From Saprospiraceae bacterium (lineage in GTDB: Bacteria > Bacteroidota > Bacteroidia > Chitinophagales > Saprospiraceae), in contig JAHDCJ010000002.1 in NCBI GenBank assembly GCA_020629935.1, forward strand, positions 72,601 through 110,303: DNA of 37,703 bases. The letters run 5' to 3'. Position 1 is the stretch's first letter, and each line of letters opens with the position of its first letter. The notes beneath the pieces were generated by a model, which saw nothing but the letters and a program-made list of their open reading frames with translations, was not told where the DNA came from and made no database searches. Both the position numbers and the translations under genes were made by a program. Positions 1-7,203 of this stretch are shown here, piece after piece.

Positions 1-810
1 AAAATTTATAATCACTTTTCTAAAAGTAGATTTCGACCACCAATAACAGAAGCATTAAATCAACGGATTCATGATCACGCGATTGATGATGCGCTTCGTC
101 AGTTACTTGAGGTAAAAGATGATGGCATGACGGGAAAACGGGTAGTAGGCATTATGGGAGGGCATAGTACTTCTAGAAAAGATCCATTTTATTATAAGAC
201 GGCATTGACTGCAAAGCTATTAACAGAAGCTGGATTTTTTATTGCTTCTGGCGGAGGACCGGGTACAATGGAAGCGGCAAATTTAGGCGCATATTTTGGT
301 GGATATTCTGTGGCCGAACTTCATGATGCTATTCAAATGTTGATCCCTTCACCGACCTATAAAGACGAAGGATATTTTGAAACCGCTTTAGCTGTTTTAG
401 AAAAATACCCCAAAGGAAAAGATAACTTAGCTATTCCTACTTGGTTTTATGGACATGAGCCTAGCAATTTATTTGCCTCTCATATTGCCAAATATTTTTC
501 CAATAGTATTCGAGAAGATAACTTGTTGGCGGTATCTATTTTTGGGATTGTCTTTGCTCCAGGAAGTGCAGGAACCACACAAGAAATATTTATGGACGCC
601 ACGCAAAATCATTATGGAACATTCAATTATTTTAGTCCAATGGTTTTTTTAGGAAAAGTAAGATATAGTGTAGAGACATTAATTTATCCTTTACTTCAGC
701 AATTGTCTCATGGCAGAAATTATCATGGTTTATTGCATTTGACAGACGAGCCAGAAGACATCGTTCAGTTTCTAAAAAGTCATCCTCCACTTAAAAAAGA
801 AATGGATTAG
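1..810 (+). CDS. LOG-family Rossmann-fold nucleotide-binding protein (5' partial)
   Basis: The reading frame is open from base 1, so the gene starts upstream of the window. The ATG at 127 is probably internal, because the codons before it also read as protein. Two glycine-rich nucleotide-binding motifs typical of LOG/lysine-decarboxylase-like proteins are visible: GGGPGTMEA (about nt 250-275) and PGSAGTTQE (about nt 558-585). The second is the family PGGxGTxxE motif with a Ser in place of a Gly. Family members with demonstrated activity hydrolyse nucleoside 5'-monophosphates to base plus ribose 5-phosphate (LOG, PpnN). That activity is inferred here. No signal peptide or membrane segment is seen, so the protein should be cytoplasmic. 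The stop codon TAG directly abuts the next ATG, suggesting co-transcription and translational coupling with the downstream TPR-like gene. Confidence 0.8.
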   Translation, partial: KIYNHFSKSRFRPPITEALNQRIHDHAIDDALRQLLEVKDDGMTGKRVVGIMGGHSTSRKDPFYYKTALTAKLLTEAGFFIASGGGPGTMEAANLGAYFGGYSVAELHDAIQMLIPSPTYKDEGYFETALAVLEKYPKGKDNLAIPTWFYGHEPSNLFASHIAKYFSNSIREDNLLAVSIFGIVFAPGSAGTTQEIFMDATQNHYGTFNYFSPMVFLGKVRYSVETLIYPLLQQLSHGRNYHGLLHLTDEPEDIVQFLKSHPPLKKEMD

Positions 811-1371
811 ATGGAAAAGAATCCGTTCTGCATGGAATATGTCATTGGAGATGATTTACATGAATATCCAAAAGATACGATGGCTATGGAAAAGGGAATT
901 CAATGGATGTGGAATCAAGTATCATTTATTGATCATCAAAAAGAAAGAGGTAAGCAACTTTCTATCATTGCAAGTTATATAAGAATACTTGGAGAACTAG
1001 AAAAGAGTCTTCAAGTGCATCAAAAAGCAATAGGTTATTTGATGAATTCAGGAGATAAAGCATTGATATTTGTTGCTGAATTGAGACAAGCACAAACCTA
1101 TCAATTTTTAAAAGACTTTGAAAATTCAAATCGTTTATTTGACCAATTGTTGGTACAATTAAATAAGCCTCAAATAAATGCAAAATATGCAGGTTTCTTT
1201 TGGCAACATTTAGGTAAAAATCAATTTGATCAAGTACGATTTAAAGAAGCACTACTTTCTTTTGAAAGAGCGCTCGAAATTCGAGAAATAGAAGGAAATC
1301 AATCGCTTATTTTTTCTACAAGATTTGCTATAATTCAAACAAAAAAAGCATTAGATAAAGCGAATAATTAA
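811..1371 (+). CDS. TPR-like helical protein, 186 aa
   Basis: The start ATG follows the upstream TAG with no spacer, so the two genes probably form one transcription unit. The protein is all-helical in character. Residues about 45-165 show degenerate tetratricopeptide-like pairs of helices (for example the stretch ending in ALLSFERALEIREIEGNQ). There is no signal peptide. TPR folds mediate protein-protein contacts, and no enzymatic motif is visible. It may assist the neighbouring LOG protein, but only adjacency supports this. The stop is two bases from the stop of the convergent SRPBCC gene, leaving no room for a dedicated terminator. Confidence 0.7.
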   Translation: MEKNPFCMEYVIGDDLHEYPKDTMAMEKGIQWMWNQVSFIDHQKERGKQLSIIASYIRILGELEKSLQVHQKAIGYLMNSGDKALIFVAELRQAQTYQFLKDFENSNRLFDQLLVQLNKPQINAKYAGFFWQHLGKNQFDQVRFKEALLSFERALEIREIEGNQSLIFSTRFAIIQTKKALDKANN

Positions 1372-1372
1372 C

Positions 1373-1789
1373 TTAAGAATAAGGCATGCCTTTCCCTTGT
1401 TCACAAAGCATTTTTAGACTGGTCAAATAATAAGCCCATTGAAAATTACAAGAAGCAAAAAAATCAGTAACCTCTAACCAATTGAGGTGAGAAAACCGTA
1501 GAATAGTTTTTTCTCCTTCTGCATGAAACCGAAAAATGATGCGTGTACCGACCCATTCTTTTGTGCTTTCTTTTACCAACCATTCGACTCGCTCATTGGC
1601 TTGAATATCCATGATTTGCATTTTATGATGAAAACTATCTCCAAATTTAAACTCGGCAATAGAATCTTCTACGGGTTCTGCAATAGCTTCTTTCGTCCAC
1701 CATTGTTGAAGTCCTCCTTGAGAAGCAACCGCAGAAAAAACATGATTTACTGGAGCGTTGATGGTCAAAAGATGTCGAAGATCAGGCAT
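1373..1789 (-). CDS. SRPBCC / AHSA1-like domain protein, 138 aa
   Basis: The single domain has the START/Bet v1-like pattern of the SRPBCC superfamily. The N-terminus reads as an INAPVNHVFSAVAS strand-helix start, followed by LQQWWT. A central antiparallel sheet follows (FKFGDSF, VEWLVKEST, TRIIFRF, ILRFSHLNW), and a long C-terminal helix contains WAYYLTSLKMLCEQG. These proteins form a hydrophobic ligand cavity, and AHSA1-type members are often annotated as Hsp90 ATPase activator homologues or polyketide cyclase-like proteins. The substrate cannot be read from sequence. The length fits a complete stand-alone domain. The protein should be cytosolic, with no signal peptide. Confidence 0.8.
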   Translation of the reverse strand: MPDLRHLLTINAPVNHVFSAVASQGGLQQWWTKEAIAEPVEDSIAEFKFGDSFHHKMQIMDIQANERVEWLVKESTKEWVGTRIIFRFHAEGEKTILRFSHLNWLEVTDFFASCNFQWAYYLTSLKMLCEQGKGMPYS

Positions 1790-2062
1790 ATTAATTTTTT
1801 ATAAAAGTTTTTAAAAACAGATTTTTTAGAATCACTTCTTCAATATCTATAATTGCTTGGACATATGAAAGTAATGTTCCAAAAAATTATAGGCTGATGA
1901 AAAACTCGATCAATTAAGATTAAAGACGGATCCATTACCCTTGTCAATCCTCCGTTTTATTTATCTAGAATCAAGGTCAATTATTTTAATGAATACAAAG
2001 GAAAATCGTTTGAAATTCCCCATTCACTAAAAAGGCATTGGATCAAATAGTGGTGAAGAGAA

Positions 2063-2509
2063 TTAGGAATTAAGATAGAATAGAAAAACAAGAACGGTCA
2101 ACAGAAGTAATAAAATCATTTCGTTTTGAATGGTCTTTTTCCCTTGTTTAGAGAGATTGAATTTTTGTCCAGAAGGTTCGTACGCATCTACAAAATTATG
2201 TTCATTAGATAATTCCATCATGCTGATAAGACGACTAACAGTCACAGCATCCGAATGTCGAATAATTAAATCAATTTCTTCCACGCCTTTAGTGGTGTGT
2301 GGATCATAATTTTCATTCGTCAAAAAACAAGGAATTCCTTGGGCTAACAAACTAGATCTAAAAACTTCTGCTTGTTGATTAGAAGAAAATGTACGTACGG
2401 GAATCAATGGTGTTTCTGATTCACGTTGAATAAGCGCATTACGAATATTATCCATATTCATGCGTTGTAAGCGCTGATTTAGCAATAGATTGTCTTGATT
2501 CCGAGACAT
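2063..2509 (-). CDS. DUF2007-like protein with C-terminal membrane anchor, 148 aa
   Basis: Residues about 35-100 match the pattern of the DUF2007 'putative signal transducing protein' domain: VRTFSSNQQAEVFRSSLLAQGIPCFLTNE, then IDLIIRHSDAVTVSRLI. The C-terminus holds one hydrophobic helix (MILLLLLTVLVFLFYL), so the soluble domain is probably tail-anchored to the inner membrane. The DUF2007 fold resembles PII/ACT-like small regulatory domains, but its function is not established. The gene has its own candidate -7 element just upstream (2529-2536 on this strand) and is separated from the upstream amidohydrolase by a strong terminator, so it is probably monocistronic. Confidence 0.72.
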   Translation of the reverse strand: MSRNQDNLLLNQRLQRMNMDNIRNALIQRESETPLIPVRTFSSNQQAEVFRSSLLAQGIPCFLTNENYDPHTTKGVEEIDLIIRHSDAVTVSRLISMMELSNEHNFVDAYEPSGQKFNLSKQGKKTIQNEMILLLLLTVLVFLFYLNS

Positions 2510-2528
2510 ACAATGGGAATTGTTTCTT

Positions 2529-2536
2529 CAAAATTA
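2529..2536 (-). promoter_or_regulatory. Candidate Bacteroidota -7 element for the DUF2007-like gene
   Basis: The minus strand reads TAATTTTG, an exact match to the Bacteroidota -7 consensus TAnnTTTG, about 20 nt before the start codon. No convincing -33 TTTG was seen, so the leader would be very short and support is modest. Confidence 0.3.
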
Positions 2537-2681
2537 GTATAAAAATAGTCGATTTTAACACTTTCTTAATAAAAAAGTGAAAAATAATCATCATTTGACA
2601 TTTATCAGATGATGATTGTCTATTTCTAGACTGTTTTATATGGTATAGACGAGAAAAAGCAGGAAAAGGGTCGCATAAATC

Positions 2682-2718
2682 AAAAAAAAGTTTGGAGAAA
2701 ATCATTTCCCCAAACTTT
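2682..2718 (-). terminator. Rho-independent terminator of the amidohydrolase gene
   Basis: A 14-bp stem with one mismatch is formed by bases 2687-2700 and 2705-2718 around the 4-nt loop ATCA. Read on the minus strand it is followed by a run of eight T. It lies about 30 nt beyond the stop codon of the minus-strand amidohydrolase and upstream of the DUF2007-like gene, isolating the two. Confidence 0.85.
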
Positions 2719-2749
2719 ATAAACCAAAACTGTTGTAAATATTTAACCC

Positions 2750-4063
2750 TTAATTCTTCATTAGTTCTAATTTTTTATCAATTGCTTTTTTAGAAAACCA
2801 TTTCCCCCGAAGCATGACCCCTTGTATCGATCTTAAACTTTCAAGGTTTTCTATTGGATTAGATTCAAGCATAATTAAATTGGCTTGTTTGCCTACTTCA
2901 ATAGAACCCCAAGGTGTATCTTTACCAAAGAAATGCGCCGCATTAATCGTAGCGGCTTTAATAATGGCTTTGTTAGATAAACCTGCTTTTTTGAAAAGCC
3001 GCATTTCTTCCAACATACTAAATCCAGGAATTACAAAATTTCCAGAACCACCACTAATTAGTAAAGGGACATTTTTACTATCCATCTTTTTCAGAAGCTT
3101 CATATAAGTACTAATCTCCTCTGCTCCTTCCTTCTTTTCTTTCTCAAATTTATCTACTTCTTCTTTCGATTTTTCAAAATAGCTGACGGCGCCATCGATC
3201 CAATGTTTTTTTACCGATTGATCGACATAATCCAAACCTTCAATCTCTTTTAATTCTTCTAATGTGAATTGATCATAAGCGGGCAAATACCAAAAAATAT
3301 CTGGACAATTATAGATCTTCTCTTTGGCCATAATGAGAATCATCTCCTCAAATTTTTCAGGATCTTCATTATATAATTTGACGAAAGAACCAATGTGCTC
3401 AATGGATTTTTGGTTGGATTCAATGGCTCCAACTAAACCAGATTTGGGAGCATGACCAGCCACCGTAAAATTCAACTCATTCGCAATTTGCATAAATTCT
3501 TTATACAATGCTGGAGTCATACCGCCTAAATATTTTACAAAGTCAAATCCATCTCTTTGATAAGCTTCTAATAAAATCCGAGAAGTATAAGGAGATAAAT
3601 TTCGATCATATGAAAAAGGGGGAGTGGAGACGTAAAGGTTGGGGCCGTCTATGGTCCGAAGTGCTATCTTTTTTTTCCATTCTAAATGCTCTACTGCTCC
3701 GCGCATGGTTCGAAGTGTAGTAACGCCATTCGCTAAGTTTAGGAAAAAATAATTTTCTTTATCAAAACTGCTTGGGCCCGCATTAGGAAAATGGGAATGC
3801 ATATCTGCCATTCCAGGCATTAGATATTTACCTTTTCCATTGATAATATTTCTAGAAGGATAACCTTTCTTTTTCTTGTGGTCTTCAAAGAAATCAATGG
3901 ATTCATTTGAAATATATACATCTTGATTTTCTATGATTTTTACTTCTGGGAAAGTTTGAACCACATGGATGTTTTCAAAAATAATATAGTCTGGTATTTG
4001 TTGTGCAAAGAGCATTTGGAAAGCACAAATAAATCCAAGACATAAGGAAAAATTAAGTTTCAT
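2750..4063 (-). CDS. Exported amidohydrolase-family protein (imidazolonepropionase-like), 437 aa
   Basis: An N-terminal signal peptide (about residues 1-20, ending LFA before QQIPDY) predicts export. The amidohydrolase TIM barrel shows the HxH metal motif at H89/H91 in PGMADMHSH, a candidate bridging lysine at K177 (FVKYLGG), H204 in VAGHAP and H223 in IEHIGS. The C-terminal beta-sandwich has the expected GSIEVGKQANLIML and VMLRGKW signatures. In the family the last metal-site residue is an Asp in a GTD-type motif before the FVIPG-type segment. Here the aligned segment reads ISGGSGN, with G339 where Asp is expected, and the usual ADL is ANL at 394-396. Related proteins are Xaa-Pro/Xaa-Arg dipeptidases or imidazolonepropionases. 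The substrate, and whether the protein is active, are uncertain. It is probably periplasmic. Confidence 0.85.
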   Translation of the reverse strand: MKLNFSLCLGFICAFQMLFAQQIPDYIIFENIHVVQTFPEVKIIENQDVYISNESIDFFEDHKKKKGYPSRNIINGKGKYLMPGMADMHSHFPNAGPSSFDKENYFFLNLANGVTTLRTMRGAVEHLEWKKKIALRTIDGPNLYVSTPPFSYDRNLSPYTSRILLEAYQRDGFDFVKYLGGMTPALYKEFMQIANELNFTVAGHAPKSGLVGAIESNQKSIEHIGSFVKLYNEDPEKFEEMILIMAKEKIYNCPDIFWYLPAYDQFTLEELKEIEGLDYVDQSVKKHWIDGAVSYFEKSKEEVDKFEKEKKEGAEEISTYMKLLKKMDSKNVPLLISGGSGNFVIPGFSMLEEMRLFKKAGLSNKAIIKAATINAAHFFGKDTPWGSIEVGKQANLIMLESNPIENLESLRSIQGVMLRGKWFSKKAIDKKLELMKN

Positions 4064-4194
4064 TTTTTATAGTTTTTAGGTGAACTAAAGGTTTAGTGCA
4101 ATGAACTATATTTTTAGTTTAAAAACAAATAAAACTTATTTTTTAAGAAAATTTTAATAGAAAATCGAATGAATTTTTAACCGAGAGAAAAAAT

Positions 4195-7140
4195 CTAACC
4201 ATTGGGCATCAAGGCTTCATAAATTACAGATTGAATACGGGGACGAATATCTTCCTTATTCAATTTCCAATTGTTCATAGAAGGATAAGTTCTATTGGAA
4301 ATGAAAATATAGATCAATTCATTTTGAGGATCAGCCCAAGCACCAATACCTGTAAAACCTAAATGACCAAATGTTTCTGCCGAACATTCAGGCGCAATAT
4401 TTTCTGTTTGGGATGCGTCTAATTGTTTCATGTCCCAACCTATACCTCTGCGAGTAGCTGACTCATGACGGGTAGTAAAAGAGCGAACCGTTTCTGGAGT
4501 AAAATATTGGCGGCCACCATAAGAACCTCCATTCAACATCATCTGATAAATAATAGCCACATCATTTGAATTGGCAAATAAACCCGCATGACCACTTACG
4601 CCACCTAGCATTGCTGCCCCCATATCATGTACATAGCCTTGGATTTTTTGATGTCTAAAATAATTGTCATTTTCAGAAGGAACGATGCGTGATTTATCAA
4701 ACTTTTTTAATGGATTAAATGTCGCAATTTGAAGGCCAAGCGGTCTGTAAAAGTTTTGTGTAGCATATTGATCTAATGTTTGTCCAGTGACTTCTTGTAC
4801 CATTTTACTAAACATAATAAATCCTAAATCACTATATTTATAATTTCTAGTCGAGCGTAAATCGGAGTCTAAAATTCTGGCCCAAACGGTGTCTATATAT
4901 TCAGTACTCATGTATAAACTTCGAGCAACTTCTACTTGATATTTATTTTGTACACTGGTCTTATAAATTTTACTGCTTGGCTTTTTGCTTTTTGTTAATG
5001 TCTCTGAATAAAAAGGAATCCATGCTTTTAAACCTGCACGGTGCGCTAAGATATCTCGAATAATCAAATTTGATTTATTCGTCCCTTTACATATTGAAAG
5101 ATGATTACTAATTGGACTATAAATGTTAATCTTACCTTCTTCATGTAGTTTCATTAAAGAAATTGTGGTTGCGGCAACTTTTGTCACCGAAGCTAAATCA
5201 AAGACATCATTTTCTTTGACGCTTGTTTTTTTAGAATAGTCATGATAACCAAAAGATTTTTGATAAACTACTTTCCCCTTACGAGCAACTAAAATTTGAC
5301 ATCCTGGCGTGGCTTTAATCCGCAAGGCTTCTTGCGCGATACCATCAATTTTATTTAAAATTTTAGAATTTAAACCTGCGGCTTCTGGAATTTCATAACC
5401 AAGACGCATCATATCTTCTGTAGGAACGCCCATTCCAAATGTACTATTGGGAGAGGCGGTAATCGGCAATTTCCCATTCATAGCATAAGCTCCAAACAAA
5501 CCTTGAGCCGCAAGACTCTGCGTTAATTTATTGTCTTCATAAGCTTGTAAGACAATGGGAGCGTCATCAAAATATTTTAAACTATAAGGGTTTCCAAAAA
5601 CCACGACGATGACTTTTGTATGTTTAGCAAGGGCTTTGATCAATGCTGGCGTACTGCTACTAATACCAAAGTTTTTGCTAGCGCGACTACTCATGTCATG
5701 CATACTTACAAAGACCACTTTAAAACGTTTTAGTCGATTGACTAAAGAGGTAATAGAACTCGCCGATAATTCTTTTCCTGTTTGATAATGACTAACCGTA
5801 GCATATTTATTAAGTGTCTTTTGAAAGGTCGTTTGGCTACTACTTCCTACGGCAAGGCTTGCAAAGTTTAAGGTATCAATTCTACGAAAAGGAACCAGTC
5901 CATATGGATCGCGAACTAAGGTCATAGAAGCCTTAATTAATTCACTTCGTAGGACTTCTGCTTTCGGAGTATTCAATTCATTCATTAGATTATTTGCATT
6001 GACAACCAGTCGCCGATCCAAACCTAATTTATATTTAGCAAGAAGAACTTTTCTGACTTTTTTCTCTACTTCGTCTTTAGATAAGCGACCTTCTGTTATT
6101 GCCTTTTTGATTTGAGACATCGCAGCAGGAACATCTTGAGGTAAGAGTAAAATATCATTTCCAGCAATTAAGGCATTGGCTTCTATTTCTCCCGCATCAT
6201 AATGTTTGGAGACCCCTTTCATTCCCAAGCCATCCGTAAAAAGTAAACCTTGATAATTGATTTTTTCTTTTAATAAAGTCGTAACAATTTTAGGAGAAAG
6301 AGAAGAGGGTTGGTTCTTGGTGTTATCTAAAGCAGGAATAGATAAATGCCCAAGCATCATACTTTGTAAACCATGTTGAGCAAGGACTTTAAACGGGTAC
6401 ATTTCAATACTATCTAAACGAGCAAGATTATGATTGATCACAGGTAAATCATAATGTGAATCTACATCGGTATCTCCATGTCCAGGAAAATGTTTGGCAC
6501 AAGCCATGACTTTGTAATCTTGCATTCCTGAGGCATACATAAAACCTTTTGCGGTTACATTATATCGGTCTTCTCCAAAGGATCGATAATTGATGACGGG
6601 GTTGTTGGGGTTATTATTAATGTCGAGTACGGGGGCAAAATTGACATGTACACCAAGGCGTCTACATTGGCGCGCAATTTCTTTTCCCATATTATAAATT
6701 AGACGATTATCTTGAATTGCTCCAAGGGTTAATTGTTTGGGAAAACTAATATTTGTCTTAGGAAAACGCATGCCAAGTCCCCATTCTGCATCCATAGCAA
6801 TCATCAATGGTAGGTTGGCTTTGGTATTATAACGATTGGTTAATTCCGCTTGTCTTTTAGGTGTTCCTTGAAAGAAACAAAGTCCACCTACTTTGTGCTT
6901 AATTATAATGTTTTCTACTTTCGCTTCATAGTCTGCGCCTTTATCAGAGTGTGCTCGAATCATAAAGAGTTGTCCGAGACGTTCCTCATCAGAAAGTTTA
7001 TTATAAATCGAATCGACCCAAACTCTTTCTTTTTCTTCTGCAATGGTTTGATTGATGGAATTTTGAATTGCAGATTCGTTATCTTTTATTGGTATATAAA
7101 CAAAAACAACTAAGAGAAAGATAAATAGCGGAATACGCAT
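4195..7140 (-). CDS. GH3 beta-N-acetylglucosaminidase fused to a class C beta-lactamase-like serine hydrolase, 981 aa
   Basis: An N-terminal hydrophobic segment (about residues 3-17) predicts export or an inner-membrane anchor. Residues about 42-375 are a GH3 catalytic barrel of NagZ type. KHFPGHGDTDVDSH (216-229) carries the D227/H229 acid-base dyad, and FTDGLGM (301-307) carries the nucleophile D303. Residues about 400-575 form the GH3 C-terminal alpha/beta domain. Residues about 585-975 are a beta-lactamase/AmpC-like serine hydrolase with SVTK (S651, K654), YSD (769-771, the family YxN position) and HLGFTG (926-931). Both active sites look intact. The expected role is removal of GlcNAc from muropeptides plus a peptidase or esterase step on the same material in the periplasm. 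That is inferred from family knowledge, and the substrate of the second domain is unknown. Confidence 0.9.
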   Translation of the reverse strand: MRIPLFIFLLVVFVYIPIKDNESAIQNSINQTIAEEKERVWVDSIYNKLSDEERLGQLFMIRAHSDKGADYEAKVENIIIKHKVGGLCFFQGTPKRQAELTNRYNTKANLPLMIAMDAEWGLGMRFPKTNISFPKQLTLGAIQDNRLIYNMGKEIARQCRRLGVHVNFAPVLDINNNPNNPVINYRSFGEDRYNVTAKGFMYASGMQDYKVMACAKHFPGHGDTDVDSHYDLPVINHNLARLDSIEMYPFKVLAQHGLQSMMLGHLSIPALDNTKNQPSSLSPKIVTTLLKEKINYQGLLFTDGLGMKGVSKHYDAGEIEANALIAGNDILLLPQDVPAAMSQIKKAITEGRLSKDEVEKKVRKVLLAKYKLGLDRRLVVNANNLMNELNTPKAEVLRSELIKASMTLVRDPYGLVPFRRIDTLNFASLAVGSSSQTTFQKTLNKYATVSHYQTGKELSASSITSLVNRLKRFKVVFVSMHDMSSRASKNFGISSSTPALIKALAKHTKVIVVVFGNPYSLKYFDDAPIVLQAYEDNKLTQSLAAQGLFGAYAMNGKLPITASPNSTFGMGVPTEDMMRLGYEIPEAAGLNSKILNKIDGIAQEALRIKATPGCQILVARKGKVVYQKSFGYHDYSKKTSVKENDVFDLASVTKVAATTISLMKLHEEGKINIYSPISNHLSICKGTNKSNLIIRDILAHRAGLKAWIPFYSETLTKSKKPSSKIYKTSVQNKYQVEVARSLYMSTEYIDTVWARILDSDLRSTRNYKYSDLGFIMFSKMVQEVTGQTLDQYATQNFYRPLGLQIATFNPLKKFDKSRIVPSENDNYFRHQKIQGYVHDMGAAMLGGVSGHAGLFANSNDVAIIYQMMLNGGSYGGRQYFTPETVRSFTTRHESATRRGIGWDMKQLDASQTENIAPECSAETFGHLGFTGIGAWADPQNELIYIFISNRTYPSMNNWKLNKEDIRPRIQSVIYEALMPNG

Positions 7141-7203
7141 GAACGATGGATTTTTTCTAATATTTGAAATAAATGATTTGATAATAAATATTTTTTGAAT
7201 CGT

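Noticed and set aside
1..1371. LOG plus TPR pair as a defence module
   Set aside because: No effector or other defence gene is nearby, and adjacency of two common folds is not enough.
1900..1965. Possible terminator after the DUF2007-like gene
   Set aside because: Only about 5 bp (ACGGA with TCCGT) pair across a loop of roughly 20 nt, and the T-run is weak.
2448..2705. 85-codon frame upstream of and overlapping the DUF2007-like gene
   Set aside because: It runs through a terminator hairpin and a likely promoter and has no recognisable protein pattern.
4195..7140. Beta-lactamase-like domain as an antibiotic-resistance gene
   Set aside because: It is fused to a NagZ-type domain and has the YSD and HxG motifs of peptidase or esterase relatives, so a cell-wall role is more likely.
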